IMG/VR virus record: IMGVR_UViG_3300025649_000002 | Location: 64,001 to 112,782 of that record | Length of the DNA stretch: 48,782 bases | DNA from: a virus | Direction: 5' to 3' (one strand) | Shown here: positions 32,257-39,772 of the stretch, one piece after another | How positions within the stretch are numbered: position 1 is the stretch's first letter | How the letters are laid out: the number at the start of each line of letters is the position of its first letter | Program-made: the position numbers and the translations under genes | The notes under the pieces: model-generated | What the model was told of the DNA's origin: nothing | What the model saw: only the letters and a program-made list of their open reading frames with translations | Databases searched by the model: none

Positions 32257-32748
32257 TTACATGTAAATCTGAAAGTTACCGGACACAAAATCTGGAACCC
32301 CTATTGAAATATAAGGATCTGAAGGTTTTCGTGTCGCATTTATGTACGTTATAGTTTCTGGATCACTATCAATATAAACAACTTTTGATATTAAAGCAGG
32401 TCTTATTTTTTGAAATTCTGCGAAATCTGTATCACATAGATTCTGTAATTTTCGAAGTTTCCATTCAAAGACTTGCTCCTTTTTGTGCATTGTAAATGGA
32501 GTGGGAGACATCAACACCTTTTCAGGATACATCCCATTCTTCCAACAACAAAATAACAATGGCCATTTATCAATCGTCGGCCGACCCGTTAGTATAGACC
32601 ATCTAATATCAAAATCGTGAGGATTGATAAATGGACCTCGCATCAATGCATATTTCCAGTTTTTGAAATAACCGTCCCATGCATCTTGACCCATCAAAGT
32701 TCCATCGAAATCAAACAGATATAATGTACCTCCTGTTTTGACTATCAT
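32257..32748 (-). CDS. HAD-superfamily phosphatase
   Basis: The 163-aa product has DFDGT (D13, D15), the nucleophile motif of HAD enzymes, LTGRP as motif II (T54), lysine HKKEQVF as motif III and VVYIDSDPETI as motif IV. The length and the LTGRP form resemble the phosphatase part of phage polynucleotide kinase/phosphatase and similar small phage HAD enzymes. Substrate uncertain (5'/3' nucleic-acid phosphate or nucleotide). The start overlaps the upstream gene's stop (ATGA). Confidence 0.75.
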   Translation of the reverse strand: MIVKTGGTLYLFDFDGTLMGQDAWDGYFKNWKYALMRGPFINPHDFDIRWSILTGRPTIDKWPLLFCCWKNGMYPEKVLMSPTPFTMHKKEQVFEWKLRKLQNLCDTDFAEFQKIRPALISKVVYIDSDPETITYINATRKPSDPYISIGVPDFVSGNFQIYM

Positions 32749-32891
32749 AATCTATTCCCTTCATCATCGAGGACATATTGATTTCCATCATCATCCTCTT
32801 CAATCTTTATTGTAATTACACTTTTCGGTTTGTAGTTTTCACAATTACAACAATTTTGTTCTGTTGAATGACAACAACTGGGTTCATTCAT
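32745..32891 (-). CDS. Cysteine-rich small protein, 48 aa
   Basis: The N-terminus is Cys-rich (CCHSTEQNCCNCENY), followed by a basic/acidic tail (IKIEEDDDGNQYVLDDEG). Zinc or metal binding is likely. The start overlaps the stop of the repeat-bearing gene and the stop overlaps the HAD start (both ATGA). Confidence 0.55.
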   Translation of the reverse strand: MNEPSCCHSTEQNCCNCENYKPKSVITIKIEEDDDGNQYVLDDEGNRL

Positions 32892-33421
32892 ATCTTTTTC
32901 TGTTTATTTTTAACAGAAACATTATCATCCTTAACTTCTCCATCCTTAACTTCTCCATCCTTAACTTCTCCATCCTTAACTTCTCCATCCTTAACTTCTT
33001 CTTTCTTCTCTTCCTTCTTTATTTCAATAACCATGGTGAATTTTTCCATGAGTGTTATTATAACTTTTTTTCTTCTTTTCAATAATACCCAACCTGGTTT
33101 AACTTCTTTTCTTATGGATTTAGTCGTCTTCCAATATGGGAGTAAAAGAAAACCCCATTTCCATAACCATACTGTTTTTTTATGTGTAACATCATACTCG
33201 TTGACAAAACGATCTTCAACTAGTGCAGAATCAACAGGACCAAAATCTTTATTATGAACCGCTGCTTCATGCTGTTCACCATCAATTATATATCCTTCTT
33301 CAGTCTCAGTTATTGAACCATCATATATTATCCGATTAGTAGCAATGAATGTATCAGGTTCAATTGTAAATTGTTTCTTATCCTCATCTATTTCAAGACA
33401 ATGGAATTTTTTATCAAACAT
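32888..33421 (-). CDS. Protein with C-terminal DGEVK repeats, 177 aa
   Basis: The start is ATG 33421, with TAGGAG 7 nt upstream, rather than ATG 33427, which touches the ribosome site. The N-terminal half is soluble; near residue 85 is a hydrophobic WLWKWGFLLLPYW stretch. From about residue 146 the chain is a DGEVK pentapeptide repeated about five times, encoded by a 15-bp tandem repeat, then KNKQKKI. The highly charged tail is likely unstructured. Function unknown. Confidence 0.6.
   Translation of the reverse strand: MFDKKFHCLEIDEDKKQFTIEPDTFIATNRIIYDGSITETEEGYIIDGEQHEAAVHNKDFGPVDSALVEDRFVNEYDVTHKKTVWLWKWGFLLLPYWKTTKSIRKEVKPGWVLLKRRKKVIITLMEKFTMVIEIKKEEKKEEVKDGEVKDGEVKDGEVKDGEVKDDNVSVKNKQKKI
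32929..33000. repeat. 15-bp minisatellite inside a coding region
   Basis: About 4.8 copies of CCTTAACTTCTCCAT in tandem (32929-33000) encode repeated EVKDG on the - strand. Because 15 is a multiple of three, copy number can change without a frameshift. Confidence 0.9.
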
Positions 33422-33430
33422 ACTCATCTC

Positions 33431-35821
33431 CTATAATCTATAAATGTTATCACATTCTACATCGACTTTTAATTCATGGGTGATTAAATTGATAGACATA
33501 CCCTCTGAAAGTTTCTTCAGAACTTGACAGAATATTGAAGAATTTTCTGTATCAAGACTATCTAATACTTCATCCATGAGTAATAAATTTAATCGCTTCC
33601 CATATAAATTCTCAGTGAGTGATCTAAGTGATAACAATGCACAAACATCAATTATCCTTTTCTCACCACCTGATAATAATTTATGTGAATCAGCTCCAGT
33701 TTCTGTATTGAGAATATTTACATTAAATTTATCTCGTACATCTCCTGCTTTTGTTTCAGACATAGTATCAAATGATACAATAAATTTTCCTGGTACAATT
33801 CGTTCCAATTCCTCTTTAATTCTTTTATTCAAGAATGGGATTGCGCTATCCAGAAGCATAGATTTAATTCCTCTATCAGAAAACGCTTCTTTCCAAAATT
33901 CTAACATCTTCAACGTTTTATTTAGAGTCGTTAAAATCTTTGTCTGTTTTGTACGTTCTTTTTTCTTTTCAGTCAATTGTTTCTTTTGTTCTACTATTTC
34001 TGAAGAATCGAAAACTTCTTCTTCACAATTTGTAATCTGATTATGTTTATTCTCTAATTCCATAGACACTCTTTTAATGTCATCTGAAATTTCATTAATG
34101 AGATTACGCAACTTAACTGTTTCGGTAATTTGTTTATCAATTTCCTGAAGTTTAACATTTAACTCCTTTTCTTGTTTAGTAGCATCCGCATTAATTTTCT
34201 CTACGGAAAGTCTATCCTTATTTATTTGTTCTAATGTTTCATCAGTAACATCTTGAGCAATGCGAGTTTTAATTTCTTGAATCTTTTCCAATGTCGACAC
34301 ACGTTCCAATCTCAGATTATTTTGTAATTTATTCTTCTCTGTTTCTAATTCTGATGATTGTACTTCAACTTCATCATCACGTTTCTTTATTTTATCATTG
34401 AATGAATCTAACATACCTTCTTCGCCTTCACAGACGGTATCATATTCCTTTTTTGCTTCAGCGAATTTTGTTTTAAAATTATTAAATTCATTCATCAATG
34501 TTGTCTTTTCATTTTGAAGTACTTTCAATTCCTCTTCCAATATACCCTTAACCTGTTGACGTTTTTCTGCATCCATCTCTTGGTCACATGTCGGACATTT
34601 CGCATTTGGAACAATAAGCATTTTAAAATCACTCTCTTTTTTATCAAATGCTTCAACTGAACTATTAAATTTTGTTTGTGTTGATTGTGCTTCTGATTTT
34701 ATATCTGTTGCAATTTTAAGTTTTGAGGCCTTATCAGTATTTAATTGACCAACTGCAGCACCCTTTTCCTGTAATAATTTATATCCCACTTCATCTTTAG
34801 CAATGACATTTAATTCTGTCATGATAACTTCTACTGCCGTATCACAAGTTTCTTTCAATTTTGAATATTTATCTTCATGAACAGTTTTCTCAGAATTTAT
34901 AGTATTCTCCGCTTTCAAATTTACGGTTTCCATATACTTTAATTTTTCCTGTTCAACCTTTTCTATTTCATCATCAGCATTAGTTTTCACAGATGCAATT
35001 TTATCTGTAACATCTCCTTTATCTGCCAATAATTGTCCATATACATCTTCATCTATTTGAACCTTAGATCTCGCATTTCGAAATCCATCATCGTCCATTT
35101 CCAATTGTTTTATTTCATCTTTCAATAATACAATTTTTTCTTTATGATCTTTATGAAAAGTCTTTTTCTGTTCTTCCAGAGTTTTAATCATCGTTTCCTT
35201 TTCAGGAATTACATTATCAATGACAATGATGCATTGTTTAACTGTTGCAATTTCTGTTTCAGTTAAAGAAATTTTATCTGTAGAATTTCCATAATATAAT
35301 TTCCATTCTGCCAAATCCATGATTGCATCAAAGATTCGTTTTTGATCTGCATCTCCCAATGCTGTAAAGAAATCTTTTACTTGTTGAGAGAAATATACTG
35401 TATTCTTAAATACGTTTTTCGGTAATATAAGTGACTCAATAATCTTATGAGTATCAGTTGTTGTTGTCCCACTTATATCATTATCTTCACCTTCAATCAA
35501 TACGGTCTTATTGCTGAACTTCTTATGAGAATGATATTTTCGAATTTCATATTTGGTCTTCTTACCATCAACCAATTTATGAAGTCTGATAATTATCTCC
35601 ATATTCTTTCCAACTTTTTTATTGACCATATCTCCCACTGTGACAGACTTCTCACCGGGATCACCAAATAGTCCTGTATTCAATGCTTGAAATATTGTTG
35701 ATTTCCCAGCACCATTTTTTCCAACAATCGCTGTTAATGCATTCAACTTAAAATCAATTTCAAGTTCATCATGACATCTAACATTTTTCATTAGAATCTT
35801 ATCGAAAATAATTTCTTCCAT
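33431..35821 (-). CDS. sbcC: SbcC/Rad50-like ATPase (T4 gp46-like recombination nuclease subunit)
   Basis: The 796-aa product has the Walker A GKNGAGKST (34-42), a long two-armed coiled coil with a Cys-x2-Cys zinc hook (NAKCPTCDQEMD, about 404-415), the ABC signature LSGGEKR (about 717) and Walker B LLMDEVLDSLD (about 750). This is the SMC-like partner of SbcD/gp47 in the exonuclease that processes DNA ends for recombination-dependent replication. The matching SbcD gene lies at 36617-37627, with three small genes between. AGGGAGA precedes the ATG. Confidence 0.9.
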   Translation of the reverse strand: MEEIIFDKILMKNVRCHDELEIDFKLNALTAIVGKNGAGKSTIFQALNTGLFGDPGEKSVTVGDMVNKKVGKNMEIIIRLHKLVDGKKTKYEIRKYHSHKKFSNKTVLIEGEDNDISGTTTTDTHKIIESLILPKNVFKNTVYFSQQVKDFFTALGDADQKRIFDAIMDLAEWKLYYGNSTDKISLTETEIATVKQCIIVIDNVIPEKETMIKTLEEQKKTFHKDHKEKIVLLKDEIKQLEMDDDGFRNARSKVQIDEDVYGQLLADKGDVTDKIASVKTNADDEIEKVEQEKLKYMETVNLKAENTINSEKTVHEDKYSKLKETCDTAVEVIMTELNVIAKDEVGYKLLQEKGAAVGQLNTDKASKLKIATDIKSEAQSTQTKFNSSVEAFDKKESDFKMLIVPNAKCPTCDQEMDAEKRQQVKGILEEELKVLQNEKTTLMNEFNNFKTKFAEAKKEYDTVCEGEEGMLDSFNDKIKKRDDEVEVQSSELETEKNKLQNNLRLERVSTLEKIQEIKTRIAQDVTDETLEQINKDRLSVEKINADATKQEKELNVKLQEIDKQITETVKLRNLINEISDDIKRVSMELENKHNQITNCEEEVFDSSEIVEQKKQLTEKKKERTKQTKILTTLNKTLKMLEFWKEAFSDRGIKSMLLDSAIPFLNKRIKEELERIVPGKFIVSFDTMSETKAGDVRDKFNVNILNTETGADSHKLLSGGEKRIIDVCALLSLRSLTENLYGKRLNLLLMDEVLDSLDTENSSIFCQVLKKLSEGMSINLITHELKVDVECDNIYRL

Positions 35822-35830
35822 AGAATCTCC

Positions 35831-36103
35831 CTAGTTAAATAATATATTTTCTCTTTTTCCTTGAGTTATTGTTGAGTATACCATCATATTAAACATTTTA
35901 TCATCAGGAGGTAATTGAAATATTGAGCACGATTGCGAATAATTTTCCGAGTATATTGCAACGAACCCTCCTATATTTTTTATTATACTTACATGAATAT
36001 AATACTGTGTTCCGTTAAATTCCCGAGTCATGACATGTTCACTGCCATATTCATCTTCGAAGGAAACAGTATCTTTTAAACCTATGTATTTAGCAGAACC
36101 CAT
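35831..36103 (-). CDS. Small beta-rich protein, 90 aa
   Basis: GAGGAAAG precedes the ATG. The product is beta-rich (YIGLKDTVSFEDEYGSEHV, TQYYIHVSIIKNIGGFVAIYSE). It lies between sbcC and sbcD with two WKLK-tail-like small genes and may be distantly related to them, but its own C-terminus (TQGKRENILFN) lacks the tail. Confidence 0.5.
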   Translation of the reverse strand: MGSAKYIGLKDTVSFEDEYGSEHVMTREFNGTQYYIHVSIIKNIGGFVAIYSENYSQSCSIFQLPPDDKMFNMMVYSTITQGKRENILFN

Positions 36104-36366
36104 AGAATTCTTTCCTCCTCTGGATAAATTGTCACACTTGTTGTTCCTCCTAAATAATGAGGAATCTCTCCTCTACCTGGAATCATAATCAAACCCATTG
36201 AATGATGAAAACGTTTATCCTCATATGCCAATTTAAGAATTCCTTTACCCTTATGGAATCCTTCAATCTTTATCAATTTATTTTTAAATTCATTCCACCG
36301 TTTCGGAGGTGCATAGCGCCAATCCCATTCATCAGAATTTTTTATAACTATCTTTTCAGTTTCCAT
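36082..36366 (-). CDS. WKLK-tail family small protein, 94 aa
   Basis: The product has a beta-rich core (NKLIKIEGFHKGKGILKL, MIPGRGEIPHYLGGTTSVTIYP) and ends EEERILWVLLNT, matching the shared tail (acidic pair, Ile/Leu, Trp, Leu). Overlaps by 22 and 19 nt with its neighbours. Function unknown. Confidence 0.5.
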   Translation of the reverse strand: METEKIVIKNSDEWDWRYAPPKRWNEFKNKLIKIEGFHKGKGILKLAYEDKRFHHSMGLIMIPGRGEIPHYLGGTTSVTIYPEEERILWVLLNT

Positions 36367-36638
36367 AACAACTGTTCCTCCAATGAAATTTCTCGAATTT
36401 TCTGAACATATTTTATAAGATAAAAACCACTTGTTAATTCAACAACTCTTTCAGCTCTATATCTCATACCTACTATTTTATCTATGATTGGTTCATCTAG
36501 AAAATTGATATGAACCATGCAAACTTTACCTTCCAAACATCTCGCAATATTTTCTGATTTATTATAAGATTTAAGATGTAATTCTTTCATTTTTAAATGT
36601 ACATCTTTAGACCATCTTATATCTGTTTTATTTGACAT
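36348..36638 (-). CDS. WKLK-tail family small protein, 96 aa
   Basis: After a basic helical start (KEL HLKSYNKSENIARC region), the product has LEGKVCMVHINFL, then VGMRYRAERVVELTSGFYLIKYV, and ends ISLEEQLLWKLKR, the clearest form of the tail. No good ribosome site; coupled to sbcD by a 22-nt overlap. Function unknown. Confidence 0.5.
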   Translation of the reverse strand: MSNKTDIRWSKDVHLKMKELHLKSYNKSENIARCLEGKVCMVHINFLDEPIIDKIVGMRYRAERVVELTSGFYLIKYVQKIREISLEEQLLWKLKR

Positions 36639-37627
36639 AATTCAATGCCCATTTTTAAATACTCTGCCATTTCAGTAGCAGGTATTTCTTTTATTTCTGC
36701 ATACTTACGAAGTTTATCAGCAGTTGACATTGTAATTTCGACTCCACGATTTGTAATATCAATTTCTTTTTCAGATATGACAAATACATCATCTTCATCA
36801 ATCACTTCCTCTGTTTTATTTCTGACTCGTACATGATTACCATCGGCTCTTTGTTGTTTCGCCTCTGCCAAAATATCCTTTGCATTTTCTTTATTACTAT
36901 TATCAATTATCAATTCAATATATTTTCTATAACCATCAGTTAAAATCGATTCAACTTTAAGAGTTTTTGAATCATATACAAGAAATCGTTTCTTCTGATG
37001 TTTTTCATTCCAATCTTTTTGATACGGTGATCCTGTATAATATACCATAGTTCCTTTTCCATCAATATCTTGTGGTAAATGATAATGACCCAAAAGAACC
37101 ATTTTCCATTTTTTCAAATCGCTCATTTTAATATTAGAAGTCAATGACATTCCTGGAACAATTTGTGCTTCATTCAATCCAAAATGACTTATGAGAATAT
37201 CACCACCTTCTGCTTCCTCAATATCTTGTGCAATATTTTTGGTATACGGAATATATGTAATATTATCAAATATATATGGATTTACAATACATGCAACATT
37301 TGGAACACTTTCGAATCCTGATATAATTGATATCTGATCATCGGCAGTTGTATCCAAATCATGATTACCACTCATCAAAACAAAATCCAATTCTTTCCAT
37401 TTATGAAAATATGCAGTCAACATTACAAATGGTCTTGTATGAAGAAGGGATTTATCATTGAATAAATCTCCCGCAATTTCAATAACTTTGATCCCATTTG
37501 CTTTTGCATACATCGCCATTTGTTCCAATACATGAAACGCACTATGTAAACGTTCTGGTATACCTTCAATCAATCTATCATTCGAATACAATGATAGATG
37601 AATGTCTGCTGTAAATAATTTTCTCAT
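36617..37627 (-). CDS. sbcD: SbcD/Mre11-like nuclease (T4 gp47-like)
   Basis: The 336-aa product has calcineurin-type phosphodiesterase motifs in order: ADIHL (D-x-H), AGDLF, GNHD, ISHFGL and GHYHLPQ. The GDxxD motif is GDLFND, with the second Asp shifted. It is the nuclease partner of SbcC (33431-35821), forming the exonuclease that processes double-strand ends in recombination-dependent replication. AAGGAG precedes the ATG. Confidence 0.9.
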   Translation of the reverse strand: MRKLFTADIHLSLYSNDRLIEGIPERLHSAFHVLEQMAMYAKANGIKVIEIAGDLFNDKSLLHTRPFVMLTAYFHKWKELDFVLMSGNHDLDTTADDQISIISGFESVPNVACIVNPYIFDNITYIPYTKNIAQDIEEAEGGDILISHFGLNEAQIVPGMSLTSNIKMSDLKKWKMVLLGHYHLPQDIDGKGTMVYYTGSPYQKDWNEKHQKKRFLVYDSKTLKVESILTDGYRKYIELIIDNSNKENAKDILAEAKQQRADGNHVRVRNKTEEVIDEDDVFVISEKEIDITNRGVEITMSTADKLRKYAEIKEIPATEMAEYLKMGIELCQIKQI

Positions 37628-37635
37628 TAGTCTCC

Positions 37636-37998
37636 TTAATCTTCTTTAATTGGAATTGTTGCCAAAGGATCTACATCATCATTGGTATATTGTTTTGTCA
37701 ATATATCAACTATTTCCTTATTAGGTTTTTTAACATCATTATTTAATTTTTTATTTTCCTCCATAAAACGTTCCTTGACTTTATCAACACCATCATCTTT
37801 TCGCTTCAAGAGAATAGGACAAGACTCAATCAATTTCTTCTTCATCATTTCTTTGATTTTATATTTATTTGAGTTTGCTTCATTCCAATCCATTTCTCCA
37901 TCAAACTCTTTTAATACATCAAATACTTCTGATGGTTTCAGAACCATATCATCTTTTTTCAAACACAATATGAATTTTCCAGATTTATCTTTTGACAT
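37636..37998 (-). CDS. Hypothetical charged protein, 120 aa
   Basis: GCGGAGG lies before the ATG. The product is lysine- and acid-rich and helical: VFDVLKEFDGEMDWNEANSNKYKIKEMMKKKL, then VDKVKERFMEENKKLNNDVKK. No family recognised. It sits between sbcD and the transglycosylase. Confidence 0.55.
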   Translation of the reverse strand: MSKDKSGKFILCLKKDDMVLKPSEVFDVLKEFDGEMDWNEANSNKYKIKEMMKKKLIESCPILLKRKDDGVDKVKERFMEENKKLNNDVKKPNKEIVDILTKQYTNDDVDPLATIPIKED

Positions 37999-38000
37999 TC

Positions 38001-38705
38001 TTAAGCCTCCGCATTGATAATTAATGATTCTTTATATCGTTCATAGAATATGAAAACTTTTTTCACATAATCTTTTGTTTCTTGTGCTTTTCCATCCATG
38101 TAATAATATGCATTCTTAGGACCACCATTATATGCGGCAACCATAATTTTAATATCATCATATTCAGATGAAAGAATATCTAAATATAATACTGCTAAAC
38201 GTGTATTCTTTTTGAAATCTAAAAGTATTTTTGGATTATATTCCCAATCAACCAACCGACATAACATCCTTCCTGTCGGTGGCCATATTTGATTTAATCC
38301 CAATGCACCCTGTTCACTTTCTGCATCATAGATGAAATTACTTTCAACCTTTTGAATTGCAGTCAATAATATAGGAGATATTGTTTCATATTTATCACAT
38401 TCATTCACAGTTGTTTCTGCAATTGAATATGCTTCTTTATTAGTCAGTCTGGAATTCTCTTTCAAAATAATATCACGAAGTCCTAAAATCATTCTCTTTC
38501 GTTTTATTTCGAATGTAATTCCTGCATCTAACTCTTGTACCTTTAATCTCAATTCTTCCATTGTTTTATCTTGATTTTTACCCATCGTTTTAAATGCTTC
38601 AATCATAGTCTGATTGAATGAGTAAGTTATTACACCAACCACAACAATCATTGCCAATGCTTGAAATGCAATAAATGAATTTAAAAATAATTTCCCTTTA
38701 TCCAT
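38001..38705 (-). CDS. Membrane-anchored lytic transglycosylase (SLT/GH23)
   Basis: The 234-aa product has one N-terminal membrane segment (about residues 10-30) and then a GH23-type domain: ISPILLTAIQKVESNFI with catalytic Glu121, GALGLNQIWPPT (133-144) and AAYNGGPKNAYYY (190-202). It cleaves peptidoglycan glycan strands to 1,6-anhydro products. The anchor without a cleavage site suggests inner-membrane attachment, so it could act in lysis or in early peptidoglycan opening. GGAGGTAAA precedes the ATG. Confidence 0.85.
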   Translation of the reverse strand: MDKGKLFLNSFIAFQALAMIVVVGVITYSFNQTMIEAFKTMGKNQDKTMEELRLKVQELDAGITFEIKRKRMILGLRDIILKENSRLTNKEAYSIAETTVNECDKYETISPILLTAIQKVESNFIYDAESEQGALGLNQIWPPTGRMLCRLVDWEYNPKILLDFKKNTRLAVLYLDILSSEYDDIKIMVAAYNGGPKNAYYYMDGKAQETKDYVKKVFIFYERYKESLIINAEA

Positions 38706-38706
38706 T

Positions 38707-38970
38707 TTACCTCCAGTTATGTTTAATTTTCCAAATGATTTGATCTTCTTCAGGAAGGACCGTTATAGTTCTACCCGAACCTTCAAACACATTTTCAACT
38801 AATCCCCATGTTTTCTTTTTATCATGAGTAGTCAAATCTAATACTTGTGTACCGTTGTCTTTTGTTCTTACTTCAACGCCACAACCTTCAAATGATTTCC
38901 AGTAATCTTTATATTCAACACTAATTACTTTGCCAATATAATTTTCAAGATTTTTAAAATCGATGCTCAT
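38707..38970 (-). CDS. WKLK-tail family small protein, 87 aa
   Basis: The product opens with an IGKVISVEYKDYW strand (KOW/SH3-like), has a beta core (GVEVRTKDNGTQVLDLTTHD) and ends EEDQIIWKIKHNWR, the shared tail. AGGGAGG precedes the ATG. Function unknown; a small barrel plus an amphipathic tail suggests protein-protein or membrane contact. Confidence 0.55.
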   Translation of the reverse strand: MSIDFKNLENYIGKVISVEYKDYWKSFEGCGVEVRTKDNGTQVLDLTTHDKKKTWGLVENVFEGSGRTITVLPEEDQIIWKIKHNWR

Positions 38971-38980
38971 AAATCCTCCC

Positions 38981-39343
38981 TTATCTTAACCATTCATGAA
39001 AGCTCCATATGAAACTCTTACTGGAGCCCCCTTCTCTTAACATGTAATCATAAACACGACCCAACAGAGTCCCTTCTTCGTCACCAAATGGAATGTATTT
39101 TGTTTCGCCTGGTTTGAATTGATTGTCATCACGTTCTTCAGCATTTTCAATCATGACTTCAATTCCAGGTCTGGGATTTTCATTAATTTCTTCATAAACA
39201 TTTTTAAATTCTTCATCAAATTCTTCCAATAGATTTGCATTTTCTTTTACAAAATCCATTAATGTTTTTTCTTCTGATGATATATTTGTCATGATGAATG
39301 ATGTACTTGAACTATTTGAAACAAATGATGCTCTAATTTTCAT
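38981..39343 (-). CDS. SNSSS-tagged protein, 120 aa
   Basis: The tag is MKIRASFVSNSSSTSF; the first 16 residues differ from the 15700 protein only at position 3. The rest is acidic and helical (LMDFVKENANLLEEFDEEFKNVYEEI) and then has a glycine-rich FGDEEGTLLGRVYDYM segment, ending SFHEWLR. GGGAGG precedes the ATG. It lies 20 kb from the other tagged genes, next to the prepilin-like pair. Confidence 0.65.
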   Translation of the reverse strand: MKIRASFVSNSSSTSFIMTNISSEEKTLMDFVKENANLLEEFDEEFKNVYEEINENPRPGIEVMIENAEERDDNQFKPGETKYIPFGDEEGTLLGRVYDYMLREGGSSKSFIWSFHEWLR

Positions 39344-39346
39344 TGA

Positions 39347-39559
39347 CTACCTCCCATTCTGACATGCCTCTAAAGCATTTTCCAAATCCATAATTTTTTT
39401 ATCTTTTTCTAAATCAACTGCTAGTTCAAATGAAGTTTTTTTATTCTTATCATTCGTACCAAAAAGTGTATGTAATACAACTGGAATACTCATCAATCCT
39501 ACAATAATAAAAATTAACAATAATCGAAATATTGAAGAACTTTTCTTTTTAATTCCCAT
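39347..39559 (-). CDS. Degenerate prepilin-like membrane protein, 70 aa
   Basis: The start is ATG 39559, with GGAGG 9 nt upstream; the frame extends to 39586 within the neighbour. The product (MGIKKKSSSIFRLLLIF...) has one membrane segment and a soluble part with SFELAVDLEKDKKIMDLENALEACQNG, homologous to SFEQAVQTEEQLRITELEDELEECRDG of the prepilin-like protein next to it. It has lost the cleavage motif (no G/FTLIE), so it is a divergent tandem copy. Confidence 0.6.
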   Translation of the reverse strand: MGIKKKSSSIFRLLLIFIIVGLMSIPVVLHTLFGTNDKNKKTSFELAVDLEKDKKIMDLENALEACQNGR

Positions 39560-39749
39560 CTCGACATTCCTCCAATTCATCTTCAAGTTCCGTAATTCTC
39601 AATTGTTCTTCTGTCTGAACCGCCTGTTCAAATGAACTTCCACTATTCCTCTTTACACCGAAAAGTGGAGGCACTATAATTGTAGCAATGATTCCTACAA
39701 TAGCAACAACTATCATCAATTCAATTAATGTAAAACCTTTTCTTTTCAT
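39549..39749 (-). CDS. Type IV prepilin-like protein
   Basis: The 66-aa product opens MKRKGFTLIELMIVVAIVG, the type IV prepilin leader with the KG/FTLIE peptidase site and the Glu at +5, followed by one hydrophobic helix (about 8-30). The remaining 36 residues (SSFEQAVQTEEQLRITELEDELEECRDG) are too short for a pilin globular domain. AGGAGATCATAA precedes the ATG. It could be processed by a host prepilin peptidase and interfere with host pili or secretion. The leader is clear; the role is inference. Confidence 0.75.
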   Translation of the reverse strand: MKRKGFTLIELMIVVAIVGIIATIIVPPLFGVKRNSGSSFEQAVQTEEQLRITELEDELEECRDGN

Positions 39750-39772
39750 TTATGATCTCCTAATTATTTAAT

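Noticed and set aside
32929-33000. Tandem repeat as a CRISPR array
   Set aside because: Units are 15 bp, contiguous without spacers and lie in frame inside a coding region.
33576-34040. + strand reading frame opposite sbcC
   Set aside because: Antisense shadow within a confidently called SbcC coiled-coil and ATPase region.
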